64,000 nucleotides of DNA from Streptomyces sp. ISL-100 (GCF_018614615.1 NZ_JAGGOK010000076.1:1-64000); one strand, 5' to 3'; counted from the first letter of the stretch, positions 33,267-41,727 are shown. Notes: generated from the sequence alone by a model not told the origin. Numbers and translations: made by a program.

Positions 33267-33668
33267 ATGCGCTCCAAAGCCACCGTCACCGCAGTCGCCC
33301 TGCTCGCCCTCGCCGCTGCGGCCGTGCCGGCTCGGGCGGCGGCCGACACTGATGACCGGAAGGCGCCCAGCGGCTTCTTCCTCACCGTTTCGGGCTCGGG
33401 GAGCACCTGGATCCGGGGCGTCCTGCTGCAGTGCCCTCCCGGGCCTGCTGCGCCCCATCCGGACGCCACCGGCGCCTGCGCGGCGCTCGACAAGACGAAG
33501 GGTGACTTCGACACGCTGCCCGGGAACCCCCGCGCGTGCACCAAGCAGTACGAGCCGGTGACCGTCAGCGCCTCCGGCACCTGGCGCGGGGCGCCGACCT
33601 CATGGCGCAAGACCTACCCGAACGCATGCGTGCTCGACACCGCGACCGGGCCGGTCTTCCGCTTCTGA
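33267..33668 (+). CDS. Streptomyces subtilisin inhibitor (SSI)-like secreted protein
   Basis: The 133-residue protein has a signal peptide (about 1-25, ending ARA) and an SSI-type domain. Four cysteines at 56, 71, 91 and 121 match the two SSI disulfides (C35-C50 and C71-C101 in SSI numbering). The reactive-site loop is ACTKQYEP, which places Lys93 at P1, so it should inhibit trypsin-like rather than subtilisin-like (Met P1) proteases. The usual C-terminal Phe is present (VFRF). ATG follows AGGAGG by 5 bp. Exported to the medium, probably to protect against own or foreign proteases. Confidence 0.85.
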   Translation: MRSKATVTAVALLALAAAAVPARAAADTDDRKAPSGFFLTVSGSGSTWIRGVLLQCPPGPAAPHPDATGACAALDKTKGDFDTLPGNPRACTKQYEPVTVSASGTWRGAPTSWRKTYPNACVLDTATGPVFRF

Positions 33669-33737
33669 CCACGCCGTGCCCGTGCGCGCGTCGCGCAGTG
33701 AAGTTTCGTTTCAGCGGCTACTCCCGCTGTCAGCTGC

Positions 33738-33896
33738 TCACCTGCTGCGCGACGCGGCCATCCCGACCGTGACCAGTCCGAGCACGACCCAGCCGAACCA
33801 CAGCCAGCCGTTGCTGCCGAGTGTCGCCGTGTACGCCGAAATGACTATCAGCGTCCCGACGGTGAGCACCCCCATCGACTTAGCAGAACCGGGCAT
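33738..33896 (-). CDS. small two-helix membrane protein
   Basis: The 52-residue product has two hydrophobic helices (MGVLTVGTLIVISAYTATLG and WLWFGWVVLGLVTVGMAASR) joined by a Ser-Asn-Gly turn. The start at 33896 (M-P-G-S-A-K-S) is preceded by GGAGG; an upstream ATG at 33932 would add 12 residues. Proteins of this type are encoded near cytochrome oxidase assembly genes in Streptomyces; ctaG lies on the same strand upstream in the map (downstream in this gene's reading direction is the SSI gene). No function is known. Confidence 0.7.
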   Translation of the reverse strand: MPGSAKSMGVLTVGTLIVISAYTATLGSNGWLWFGWVVLGLVTVGMAASRSR

Positions 33897-33975
33897 GCGC
33901 ACCCCCTCCTTCTGATGGAGGGCCATCGTCACCCCTGAAGGGCTCCCGCGCTACTGTGCCGACGTTACCGGCCGG

Positions 33976-34935
33976 CTAGCGGCCGCGCGCCTGGAGCGAG
34001 GCGAGATAGGCGTTGTACGCCACCAGCTCCTGGTCGCCGTCGCGGTCCGCCGCCCGGTCCGAGCGCCGTGCGACCCGCTGCTCGGACCGGTACCACTGGA
34101 AGACCAGCGCGATCAGTACGAGCACCGAGGGGATCTCCGAGAACGCCCAGGCGATGCCGCCCGCCGCGTGCTGGTCGCTCAGCGCGTCGATGCCCAGCGA
34201 CGCGGGCGGGTTCGCGTACGTACCGATCATCGGCTGGGTCGCCATCATCAGCGCGATGCCGAAGAACGCGTGGAACGGCATGCCGGCGAACAGCTCCAGC
34301 ATCCGCATCACATAACCGGGGCGGTGCGGCCCCGGGTCGACGCCCATGATCGGCCAGAAGAAGACCAGGCCGACGGCGAGGAAGTGGACCATCATGCCGA
34401 GGTGGCCCGGCTTGCTCTCCATCAGGAAGTCGAAGACGGGCGTGAAGTAGAGCGCGTACAGGCTCGCGATGAACAGCGGGATCGTGAACGCCGGATGCGT
34501 GACGATCTTCATGTAGCGGCTGTGCAGCAGCATCAGCAGCACCTCGCGCGGCCCCTTGCGGTTCCCGCGCCCGGCCACCGGCAGCGCGCGCAGCGCCAGC
34601 GTCACCGGCGCGCCGAGCAGCAGGAGGATCGGCGAGAGCATGCTGATGACCATGTGCTGCACCATGTGCACGCTGAACATGACCATGCCGTAGTCATTGA
34701 GCTTGGTGCACATCACGAGCGCGACGCTCAGCACGCCGAGGACGAAGAAGACCGCCCGCCCGACCTGCCAGGCATCACCGCGCCTGCGCAGCCGCACCAC
34801 GCCCCACCCGTACAGGGCGAGCACCATCAGGCACCCCACCAGGAAGAAGAGATCGGGGGAGAACTCCAGCCCCCGTCCCAGCGTGAACGGCGGCAGATCC
34901 ATGTTCATGCCGCTGCCGTGCCCGCTGTGATCCAT
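33976..34935 (-). CDS. ctaG: cytochrome c oxidase assembly protein, CtaG_caa3 type
   Basis: The 319-residue integral membrane protein has about seven helices. The His/Met-rich N-terminus (MDHSGHGSGMNMDLPPF) and conserved MVQHMVISMLSPILLLLGAP, together with YALYFTPVFDFLM and MPFHAFFGIALMM, match the CtaG_caa3 family, which assists copper insertion and assembly of caa3-type oxidase in Gram-positives. ATG 34935 is chosen; the longer frame to 34962 adds nine non-conserved residues. No oxidase subunits are adjacent here. Confidence 0.87.
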   Translation of the reverse strand: MDHSGHGSGMNMDLPPFTLGRGLEFSPDLFFLVGCLMVLALYGWGVVRLRRRGDAWQVGRAVFFVLGVLSVALVMCTKLNDYGMVMFSVHMVQHMVISMLSPILLLLGAPVTLALRALPVAGRGNRKGPREVLLMLLHSRYMKIVTHPAFTIPLFIASLYALYFTPVFDFLMESKPGHLGMMVHFLAVGLVFFWPIMGVDPGPHRPGYVMRMLELFAGMPFHAFFGIALMMATQPMIGTYANPPASLGIDALSDQHAAGGIAWAFSEIPSVLVLIALVFQWYRSEQRVARRSDRAADRDGDQELVAYNAYLASLQARGR

Positions 34936-34989
34936 CTGCGTACTCCCGTGGGGGCGACCCAATAGTGCCGGTTGTCCGCTACAGACTAG

Positions 34990-35025
34990 AACTGCCCCCG
35001 GCCGCGTCTGCGGCCGGGGGCAGTT
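34990..35025 (-). terminator. 16-bp stem terminator after pfkA
   Basis: AACTGCCCCCGGCCGC (34990-35005) pairs perfectly with GCGGCCGGGGGCAGTT (35010-35025) around a 4-nt loop. It lies just beyond the stop codon of the minus-strand pfkA and ahead of ctaG, separating the two transcripts. Confidence 0.85.
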
Positions 35026-35048
35026 CGGTCAGCCCTGTACCAAGATCG

Positions 35049-36074
35049 TCACAGCACGCACTCGGCCTCGGCGTACCGCTCGGTAGGCACCGTCTTGAGC
35101 GTCTCCACGGCCTCGGCCAGCGGAACCATCACGATGTCCGTGCCGCGCAGCGCCGTCATCATCCCGAACTCACCGCGGTGCGCCGCCTCCACCGCGTGCC
35201 AGCCGAAGCGGGTCGCGAGGACGCGGTCGTACGCCGTCGGGGTGCCACCGCGCTGGACGTGGCCGAGGATGACGGGGCGCGCCTCCTTGCCGAGGCGCTC
35301 CTCCAGCTCGATGGACAGCTGCCTGGCGACGCCCGCGAAGCGCTCGTGCCCGTACATGTCCTTGCCGCCGATGTCGAACTCCATGGAGCCCTCGCGCGGC
35401 TTGGCGCCCTCGGCGACCACGACGATCGCGAACCGCTTGCCCGCCGAGAACCGCTTGCCGACCAGCTCGGTCAGCTCACCGATGTCGAAGGGCCGCTCCG
35501 GTACGACGATGGCGTGCGCGCCTGCCGCCATGCCGGAGTGCAGCGCGATCCAGCCGGTGTGCCGCCCCATGACCTCGACGATCAGCACGCGCTGGTGCGA
35601 TTCGGCGGTGGTCTTGAGCCGGTCCAGGGCCTCGGTCGCGACGCCGACCGCCGTGTCGAACCCGAAGGTGACGTCCGTCGAGGCGATGTCGTTGTCGATG
35701 GTCTTCGGTACGCCGACGATCGGCAGCCCCGCCTCGGACAGCAGGTTCGCCGCCTTCAGCGTGCCTTCGCCGCCGATCGGGATGATCGCGTCGAGTCCGA
35801 GGTCCGCGACATGGCCGCGAGCCGTCTCGACGCCGTCGCGCAGATGCGCGGGCTGGACCCTGGAAGAGCCGAGGATCGTGCCGCCACGGGCCAGGATGCC
35901 GCCCACCGCGTCAAGGTCGAGCCGGCGGTAGTCGCCTTCCAGCAGACCCTTCCAGCCGTCGTGGAAGCCGATGACTTCATCACCGTGATCGACGACGGCG
36001 CGGTGCACGACGGAACGGATGACGGCGTTCAGGCCGGGGCAGTCGCCGCCGGAAGTGAGTACACCAATGCGCAT
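35049..36074 (-). CDS. pfkA: 6-phosphofructokinase
   Basis: PfkA phosphorylates fructose 6-phosphate, the committing step of glycolysis. The 341-residue protein shows LTSGGDCPGLNAVIRS at 7-22 (nucleotide binding), GGEGTLKAANLLSEAG near 100 and PKTIDNDIASTDVTFGFDTA containing the catalytic Asp (T-I-D-N-D). The residue after GGE is Gly, the ATP-dependent (not pyrophosphate) form. Streptomyces commonly carry two or three pfk genes. It is downstream of gatD on the same strand with a 126-bp gap and followed by a strong terminator. Confidence 0.94.
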   Translation of the reverse strand: MRIGVLTSGGDCPGLNAVIRSVVHRAVVDHGDEVIGFHDGWKGLLEGDYRRLDLDAVGGILARGGTILGSSRVQPAHLRDGVETARGHVADLGLDAIIPIGGEGTLKAANLLSEAGLPIVGVPKTIDNDIASTDVTFGFDTAVGVATEALDRLKTTAESHQRVLIVEVMGRHTGWIALHSGMAAGAHAIVVPERPFDIGELTELVGKRFSAGKRFAIVVVAEGAKPREGSMEFDIGGKDMYGHERFAGVARQLSIELEERLGKEARPVILGHVQRGGTPTAYDRVLATRFGWHAVEAAHRGEFGMMTALRGTDIVMVPLAEAVETLKTVPTERYAEAECVL

Positions 36075-36200
36075 GCCCGGAATACCTTTGCAACGTGGGC
36101 CGGAGACCGGACCACGTCGTCCGGTTGGATCCCCGTCACCCTACTCGCGCAGAGTGACGGGGCCGAACCGGCAGTCCGACTGCTGGACGTCGGACGGCCG

Positions 36201-36929
36201 TCAGGCGGGCTGCGTGGCCGACGCGATGCGCTCGGCGCGCAGCGCCTCGTACCACCGGTCGTCGGTGGGCGGCAGGGCGTTCACATCGAGGGCCAGCTTC
36301 AGCAGCAGGTCCGCGATGAGCGGGTTGCGGGCGAGCACGGGACCGTGCATGTACGTACCGAAGACGGTGTCGTTGTACGCGCCCTCCGTGCCGTCGCCGG
36401 TTCCGTTGCCCTTGCCGATCTGTACCCGGGCGAACGGCCGCGCCGTCGGGCCCAGATGGGTGATGCCCTGGTGGTTCTCGAACCCGGTCAGCTGCGGCAG
36501 GCCCAGCCGGTCGTCGATGTCCCCGAGGACGTCACCGACGCACCGCTCGCCCTCGCCGCGCGTGCTGACCACGTCGAGCAGCCCGAGGCCCTGCTCGCGC
36601 TCGCCGAGGTCGTTGATGAACTCGTGGCCGAGGATCTGGTACCCGGCGCAGACCGAGAAGACGATCGCGCCGTTGCTGACCGCGCGCTCCAGACCGCCGT
36701 CGCGGCGCAGCCGCTCCGCCGCCAGGCGCTGCGGCCGGTCCTCGCCGCCGCCGATCAGGTAGATGTCGCCCGAAGTGGGGATCGCCTGGTCGCTGCGTAC
36801 GTCGACACGGTGCACGTCGAGACCGCGCTGACGGGCCCGGCGCTCCACGACGAGGGCGTTGCCCTGGTCGCCGTACGTGCTCAGCAGGTCCGGGTAGATC
36901 CACACCAGGCGCAGGCTGTTGTCGCTCAT
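36201..36929 (-). CDS. gatD: lipid II isoglutaminyl synthase glutaminase subunit GatD
   Basis: GatD is the class I glutamine amidotransferase-like subunit that supplies ammonia to MurT for amidation of D-Glu to D-iGln in peptidoglycan precursors. The nucleophile Cys is in FSVCAGYQILGHEF near residue 94 and the catalytic His in GTYMHGPVLARNP near 200; IYLIGGGEDRPQ is another family block. It has a CobB/CobQ-type fold. The start codon is 31 bp after the murT stop, so the pair is one operon, as in other Gram-positives. Cytoplasmic. Confidence 0.9.
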   Translation of the reverse strand: MSDNSLRLVWIYPDLLSTYGDQGNALVVERRARQRGLDVHRVDVRSDQAIPTSGDIYLIGGGEDRPQRLAAERLRRDGGLERAVSNGAIVFSVCAGYQILGHEFINDLGEREQGLGLLDVVSTRGEGERCVGDVLGDIDDRLGLPQLTGFENHQGITHLGPTARPFARVQIGKGNGTGDGTEGAYNDTVFGTYMHGPVLARNPLIADLLLKLALDVNALPPTDDRWYEALRAERIASATQPA

Positions 36930-36960
36930 GCTTGCTTGTCCTTTTCCGGTGTACGCGGGC

Positions 36961-38199
36961 CTAGTTGCCGACGCGGCGGCGCAGGTCCTGGAACGCGGTG
37001 TAGTTGGCGATCGTCTCGATCAGCCCGGGCGGCGCCAACTGCACGGCCTCGTCGAGCGTCTCGCAGACCCGGAAGTCCAGGTTCGCGACTTCGAGGCGCA
37101 CGGCGAGATCCAGCTTGCGGTCACCGAGCACGAAGATCGGGTGGCCTGCCAGCCGGGTGTAGTCGACGTCCCACAGCCAGGAGGTGTCCGTGCCGTCCGC
37201 GCCGCGCGCGTTGACGGCCAGAATCACCGGCGTGGGCGGCGGGTTGATGAGGGAAAACGTTTCGAGCCAGCCCGCCGGGTTCTTGGCCAGCAGCAGCCGC
37301 AGCTCGCGATCCTGGAACTGGACGACGTCGTACCGGCCTGCGACAGCCTGGACTTCGTACATCCGCTCCAGCGCCACCTGCGGCGGCACACCGAACACGG
37401 CCGCGACCGCGGCCGAGGTGGCGGCGTTCGCCTTGTTGGCGCGGCCGGGCAGCTGGAGGTGGATCGGCCAGGCCGAACCGTGCGGGTCGATGACGTGGTC
37501 GCCGCTCAGCACCCAGCCCGGGGCGGGGCGGCGGAAGCCGCACTCGCCGCAGAACCAGTCGTCGCCGGGGCGCTGCATCACGCCGCCGCAGGACGGGCAG
37601 GACCAGGCGTCGTCCTTCCACTCCTGGCCGGCCGCGACCCACACCACGTTGGGCGAGGAGGAGGCGGCCCAGACGATCAGCGGGTCGTCGGCGTTCGCGA
37701 TGACGACGGCCTTCGTGCCGGACAGGCCCTCGCGCCACTTCTCGGCGAGCATCCGGGTCTCGGCGGCGCGGTCGAGCTGGTCGCGGGAGAGGTTGAGCAG
37801 TGCGATCGCCTTCGGCGTCACATCGCGGGCGACTCCGGCGAGGTACTTCTCGTCGACCTCGATCACGCCGTACTTCGCGTCCGAGCCGCCCGCCAGGGCG
37901 GAGGTGATGCCCGCCGGCATGTTGGCGCCGAGCGCGTTGGAAACGACCGGGCCGCTGGCCCGCAGAGCCTCGGCGATGAGCCGGGTCGTGGTCGTCTTGC
38001 CGTTCGTCGCGGAGACAAGCACGACGTCGAGATGCTGGGCGAGCCGCCCCAGCAGGTCGGGGTCGAGCTTGAGCGCCACCTTGCCGCCGATCACGGATCC
38101 GCTGCCGCGTCCCGCGGCGCGGGACACCGCCGCCGCGGCCTTGCCTGCCGTCACGGCCAGCTTGGCCCGCGGCGACAACGGCTCCGTGTTGCCTGCCAT
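36961..38199 (-). CDS. murT: lipid II isoglutaminyl synthase subunit MurT
   Basis: MurT is the Mur-ligase-like partner of GatD. Seen are the ATP P-loop VSATNGKTTTTRLIAEAL near residue 64, a rubredoxin-like insertion with two zinc knuckles (CPSCGG and CGECG, about 207-230) that is specific to MurT, and LPGRANKANAATSAAVAAVF in the central domain, with a DUF1727 C-terminal domain. The start ATG 38199 gives M-A-G-N-T-E-P-L-S-P; the frame is open 16 codons further upstream without conservation. 412 residues. Divergent from peptide deformylase. Confidence 0.92.
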   Translation of the reverse strand: MAGNTEPLSPRAKLAVTAGKAAAAVSRAAGRGSGSVIGGKVALKLDPDLLGRLAQHLDVVLVSATNGKTTTTRLIAEALRASGPVVSNALGANMPAGITSALAGGSDAKYGVIEVDEKYLAGVARDVTPKAIALLNLSRDQLDRAAETRMLAEKWREGLSGTKAVVIANADDPLIVWAASSSPNVVWVAAGQEWKDDAWSCPSCGGVMQRPGDDWFCGECGFRRPAPGWVLSGDHVIDPHGSAWPIHLQLPGRANKANAATSAAVAAVFGVPPQVALERMYEVQAVAGRYDVVQFQDRELRLLLAKNPAGWLETFSLINPPPTPVILAVNARGADGTDTSWLWDVDYTRLAGHPIFVLGDRKLDLAVRLEVANLDFRVCETLDEAVQLAPPGLIETIANYTAFQDLRRRVGN

Positions 38200-38359
38200 C
38201 GTCACTGATCCTCCTTGCATCCGGCGCCGCATTTGCCCCAGGTCCACCGGTCAACGTCGGGGCTCAGCCTATCGAGATCCAGCCGGGCCCCCGCACCCCG
38301 GCACCACCGGGGCGCTGTGGCCCCCGGTGGAACGTACGTTTGCCCGTACGCTTGCCGCC

Positions 38360-38998
38360 ATGCGACACCGCCCGATTCCCGGCAGTTCCGGGCTCGTACG
38401 ACCCATGACACTGCTCGGTGACCCGGCGCTGCACGCGCCCTGCGAGACGGTGACCGACTTCGGTCCCTCGCTGGTGCGGCTCGTCGAGGACATGTTCGCG
38501 ACGATGTACGCCGCCGAGGGGGTTGGCCTCGCGGCCAATCAAGTCGGCGTATCGCTGCGTGTCTTCGTCTACGACTGTCCGGACGATGAAGATGTCCGGC
38601 ATGTCGGTCACATCGTCAACCCACGCCTGGTCGAGGCCGACGGCATCACCGTACGCGGTCCCGAGGGGTGCCTTTCCCTGCCGGGTATCGAGGCGGGGAC
38701 GGAACGCTTCGACCGGGCGGTGGTGGAGGGGGTTTCGGTGTCGGGCGATCCGGTGCGGGTCGAGGGCGCCGGGTTCTTCGCACGCTGCCTGCAGCACGAG
38801 TGCGACCACTTGGCCGGGCTGGTCTACACGGACCGGCTGACCGGCTGGCGCCGAGCGAAGGCCCTGAGGGCGGCGCGGCGGGCCTCGTGGGGTGGCCGGG
38901 GGGAGGTCGGGCGAAACCGGGGCGCTGCCCCAGACCCCGCTCCTCAAACTCCGGAGGGGCTGGATGGTGCGGCTGAATCCAGCCCGTCCGGCGTTTGA
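38360..38998 (+). CDS. def: peptide deformylase, C-terminus running into a repeat
   Basis: Peptide deformylase removes the formyl group from nascent N-termini. All three motifs are intact: GVGLAANQVG, EGCLSLPG (metal Cys) and QHECDHLAGL (two metal His and catalytic Glu). The core ends near residue 185 (RRAKALRAARRASWGG). The last ~25 residues (from about GAAPDPAPQTPEGLDGAAES) are translated from an intergenic hairpin repeat that has swallowed the natural stop, so the true domain is shorter. ATG 38360 precedes M-R-H-R-P-I-P-G. Divergent from murT. Confidence 0.9.
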   Translation: MRHRPIPGSSGLVRPMTLLGDPALHAPCETVTDFGPSLVRLVEDMFATMYAAEGVGLAANQVGVSLRVFVYDCPDDEDVRHVGHIVNPRLVEADGITVRGPEGCLSLPGIEAGTERFDRAVVEGVSVSGDPVRVEGAGFFARCLQHECDHLAGLVYTDRLTGWRRAKALRAARRASWGGRGEVGRNRGAAPDPAPQTPEGLDGAAESSPSGV

Positions 38999-39003
38999 GG
39001 ACA
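38928..39003. repeat. Streptomyces intergenic hairpin repeat, copy 2
   Basis: TCCTCAAACTCCGGA (38941-38955) and TCCGGCGTTTGAGGA (38987-39001) pair with one mismatch, with GGGGCTGGA pairing to TCCAGCCC inside; the stretch CCCCAGACCCCGC precedes it. It is the same element as at 11085-11180. It overlaps the last codons of def and lies before the convergent TetR gene, acting probably as a two-way terminator. Confidence 0.8.
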
Positions 39004-39029
39004 CGCCCGGAGGGCGTCCGGGGCCGGGG

Positions 39030-39677
39030 CTAGAAGCCGGGGCCGTCCACGCGGTCGCCCGCGGCGGCCAGGCGGCCCCACAGCAGATCCGCCAGGCTGG
39101 ACACCAACTGCTCGCGCGAGCACGGGCGTTCGCCCAGCCACCAGTCACCCGCGGCATGCATCATGCCGACGATGCCATGCCCCCACACCCGCGCCAGCTG
39201 CTCACTGTCAGGACCAAGGTCCACGCGCTCGGCGATCACCTTCGCCAGCTCCTCCCCGAGCCGCCGCAACAGCGGAGCCGAGTGGCGGCCGACGTCGAAG
39301 CCCTGCTCGGGCTGGTGGGCGTCCTCGGCGGGGTGCATCAGGAACCGGTACACCTCGGGCAGCGCCTCGATTGCCGCGAGGTAGGTGTTCAGCGTCGCCT
39401 CGACCCGCCGGCGCCGCTCGGCCGGCGCGTCCAGCGCCGCCCGCAGCGCCGAGAGCAGCGCGTCGGTGTGGCGCTTGGCGAGCGCGCGGTAGAGCCCGCC
39501 CTTGTCGCCGAAGTGCCGGTAGAGGATCGGTTTCGTGATCCCGGCCTCGGCGGCTATGGCGTTCATGGAAGCCTGCGGCCCGTCCCGCAGCACCACGCGG
39601 TCCGCCGCTTCGAGCAGCTCCCGACGACGCCGCGCGGCTGCCGAGCGCTGCTGCGCGTCCTGTTGTGTGGTTTCCAT
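39030..39677 (-). CDS. TetR-family regulator (fatty acid/acyl-CoA type context)
   Basis: The 215-residue protein has an N-terminal TetR HTH (about 17-65: LLEAADRVVLRDGPQASMNA then AGITKPILYRHFGDKGGLYR) and a C-terminal TetR ligand domain. ATG 39677 gives M-E-T-T-Q-Q-D-A-Q. It is divergent from the acyl-CoA dehydrogenase at 39827 and the gap holds a strong palindromic operator, so the regulator probably senses acyl-CoA and represses the dehydrogenase. The ligand and target are inferred from position. Confidence 0.85.
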   Translation of the reverse strand: METTQQDAQQRSAAARRRRELLEAADRVVLRDGPQASMNAIAAEAGITKPILYRHFGDKGGLYRALAKRHTDALLSALRAALDAPAERRRRVEATLNTYLAAIEALPEVYRFLMHPAEDAHQPEQGFDVGRHSAPLLRRLGEELAKVIAERVDLGPDSEQLARVWGHGIVGMMHAAGDWWLGERPCSREQLVSSLADLLWGRLAAAGDRVDGPGF

Positions 39678-39764
39678 GGTGTGTCTCCCCGCCCAAAGCG
39701 ATTCCGTGACGCCTGCGAAACGTAACACCATGGTCGTACGCCGCGCGGATCCGTACTACGCCGG

Positions 39765-39804
39765 TTGACATGGCTTACTTACCGGTAACAGACTTCTGTT
39801 ACCG
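39765..39804 (+). promoter_or_regulatory. promoter with TetR-type operators ahead of the acyl-CoA dehydrogenase
   Basis: A consensus -35 TTGACA lies at 39765-39770. Downstream are a 10-bp palindrome TTACCGGTAA (39779-39788) and a perfect 9-bp inverted repeat CGGTAACAG-ACTT-CTGTTACCG (39783-39804). The likely -10 (TAACAG, 39786-39791, 15 bp from the -35) is inside the palindrome, so binding would block RNA polymerase. The dehydrogenase starts at 39827 and the TetR gene is divergent. Confidence 0.7.
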
Positions 39805-39826
39805 CAAGTAACGCCTGGAGGGGACG

Positions 39827-41053
39827 ATGGCCGAGTTCACGCTCGAACTCAACGACGACCAGAAGCAGGTCCGCGACTGGATCCACGGGTTCGCCGCCGA
39901 TGTGATGCGCCCGGCCGCCGCCGAATGGGACGAGCGCGAGGAGACGCCCTGGCCCGTCATTCAGGAGGCGGCCAAGATCGGTATCTACTCCCTCGACTTC
40001 TACGCGCAGCAGTTCTTCGACCCGACGGGCCTCGGCATCCCGATGGCGATGGAGGAGCTGTTCTGGGGCGACGCGGGCATCGCACTCTCCATCGTCGGTA
40101 CGGGCCTCGCCGCCGTCGGCGTCCTGGCCAACGGCACCGAGGAGCAGATCGGCACCTGGATCCCGCAGATGTACGGCGACCCGGACGACGTCAAGGTCGC
40201 CGCCTTCTGCTCCTCCGAGCCCGACGCCGGCTCCGACGTATCGGCGATGCGCACCCGCGCCGTATACGACGAGGCCAAGGACGAGTGGGTGCTGAACGGC
40301 ACCAAGACCTGGGCGACCAATGGCGGCATCGCCAACGTCCATGTCGTCGTCGCCCTCGTCGACCCCGAGCTCGGCTCCAAGGGCCACGCCTCCTTCATCG
40401 TCCCGCCGAATACGCCCGGCCTCTCCCAGGGGCAGAAGTTCAAGAAGCACGGCATCCGCGCCTCGCACACCGCCGAGGTCGTCCTCGAGAACGTCCGCGT
40501 CCCCGGCCACTGCCTACTCGGCGGAAAGGACAAGCTCGACGCGCGCCTCGCCCGGGCCCGCGAGCGCGTCCAGCAGGGCGGCGAGCGGGTGAAGAACGCC
40601 GCGATGGCCACCTTCGAGGCCTCGCGCCCGGCCGTCGGCGCGATGGCGGTGGGCACCGCCCGCGCCGCGTACGAGGTCGCACTCGACTACGCCAAGACGC
40701 GCGAGCAGTTCGGCCGGCCGATCATCGACAACCAGGGCGTCGCGTTCCAGCTCGCCGACATGCGCACCCAGATCGACGCGGCGCGGCTGCTGGTCTGGCG
40801 GGCCTCCTGGATGGCGAGCGCGGGCAAGCCGTTCACCTCGGCCGAGGGCTCGATGTCCAAGCTGTTCGCCAGCGAGACTGCCAAGAAGGTCACGGCGCAG
40901 GCCGTGCAGATCCTCGGCGGCAACGGATACACGCGCGAGTACCCGGTGGAGCGCATGCACCGCGACGCCGCGATCTACACGATCTTCGAAGGTACCAGTG
41001 AGATCCAGCGCCTGGTGATCGCCCGCACCCTGTCGGGCATGCCCATCCGCTAG
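39827..41053 (+). CDS. acyl-CoA dehydrogenase
   Basis: The 408-residue FAD enzyme catalyses alpha,beta-dehydrogenation of acyl-CoA in beta-oxidation. Seen are the FAD region FCSSEPDAGSDVSAMRTRA near residue 127 and WVLNGTKTWATNGGIANVHV, the REQFGRPIIDNQGVAFQLAD helix near 290 and the C-terminal QILGGNGYTREYPVERMHRD with FEGTSEIQRLVIARTL. The catalytic Glu lies in the IFEGTSEIQ segment or nearby as in short-chain types. It follows a palindromic promoter and is closed by a perfect terminator at 41068. Confidence 0.92.
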   Translation: MAEFTLELNDDQKQVRDWIHGFAADVMRPAAAEWDEREETPWPVIQEAAKIGIYSLDFYAQQFFDPTGLGIPMAMEELFWGDAGIALSIVGTGLAAVGVLANGTEEQIGTWIPQMYGDPDDVKVAAFCSSEPDAGSDVSAMRTRAVYDEAKDEWVLNGTKTWATNGGIANVHVVVALVDPELGSKGHASFIVPPNTPGLSQGQKFKKHGIRASHTAEVVLENVRVPGHCLLGGKDKLDARLARARERVQQGGERVKNAAMATFEASRPAVGAMAVGTARAAYEVALDYAKTREQFGRPIIDNQGVAFQLADMRTQIDAARLLVWRASWMASAGKPFTSAEGSMSKLFASETAKKVTAQAVQILGGNGYTREYPVERMHRDAAIYTIFEGTSEIQRLVIARTLSGMPIR

Positions 41054-41067
41054 CCCGTCGGCGTACG

Positions 41068-41110
41068 GCGAAGGCGCCGTCCCACCGCACAAGGGGGACG
41101 GCGCCTTCGC
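41068..41110 (+). terminator. perfect 16-bp stem terminator
   Basis: GCGAAGGCGCCGTCCC (41068-41083) and GGGACGGCGCCTTCGC (41095-41110) pair without mismatch around an 11-nt loop, 15 bp after the acyl-CoA dehydrogenase stop and 13 bp before the end of the convergent peroxidase gene; probably bidirectional. Confidence 0.88.
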
Positions 41111-41122
41111 GCGCCCGCGCCG

Positions 41123-41614
41123 TCAGGCGGAGGGCAGCTGCGCCTCGATGGCCGCCACGACCTCGGGAGCCTCCGGCTCGACGCGCGGGCGGAACCGGCC
41201 GACGACCTCGCCCTTCGCGCTCACCAGGAACTTCTCGAAGTTCCACTGGACGTCCCCGGCCTCCCCGGCCTCGTCCTTCGCCGAGGTCAGTTCGACGTAC
41301 AGCGGGTGCCGGTGATCACCGTTGACCTCGATCTTCTCCAGCAGCGGGAACGTCACGCCGTAGCTCGCCGAGCAGAAGGTACTGATCTCCTCCGCACTGC
41401 CCGGCTCCTGGCCCGCGAACTGGTTGCACGGCACACCGAGCACCGTGAAGCCCCGGTCCGCGTACGTCTGCTGGAGCCGCTCCAGGCCGGCGTACTGCGG
41501 GGTCAGGCCGCACTTGGACGCGACGTTCACCACCAGCACCGCCTTGCCCTCGTAGGCCGCCAGAGTGGTCGGCTCGCCGGTCAGGGTGCGCAGGGGAATG
41601 TCGAACAGGCTCAT
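41123..41614 (-). CDS. glutathione peroxidase family protein (thiol peroxidase)
   Basis: The 163-residue protein has the thioredoxin-like GPx fold. The peroxidatic Cys is in NVASKCGLTPQY near residue 35, Gln in GVPCNQFAGQEPG near 70 (with a second Cys, as in CysGPx using thioredoxin) and the Trp in WNFEKFLV near 125. There is no selenocysteine. Streptomyces lack glutathione, so it likely uses thioredoxin or mycothiol-linked reduction. Convergent with the acyl-CoA dehydrogenase. Confidence 0.9.
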   Translation of the reverse strand: MSLFDIPLRTLTGEPTTLAAYEGKAVLVVNVASKCGLTPQYAGLERLQQTYADRGFTVLGVPCNQFAGQEPGSAEEISTFCSASYGVTFPLLEKIEVNGDHRHPLYVELTSAKDEAGEAGDVQWNFEKFLVSAKGEVVGRFRPRVEPEAPEVVAAIEAQLPSA

Positions 41615-41727
41615 CGCCGTCTCCTATGGCTATGGGCGGCCGGTGCTCCCGGCCGTCGGTCACTGGTTCGTACTGTTTCAGACCGCTCCCCGCTCAAGGG
41701 CACCGAGGTTCCGGCCGAGGACGCTTA

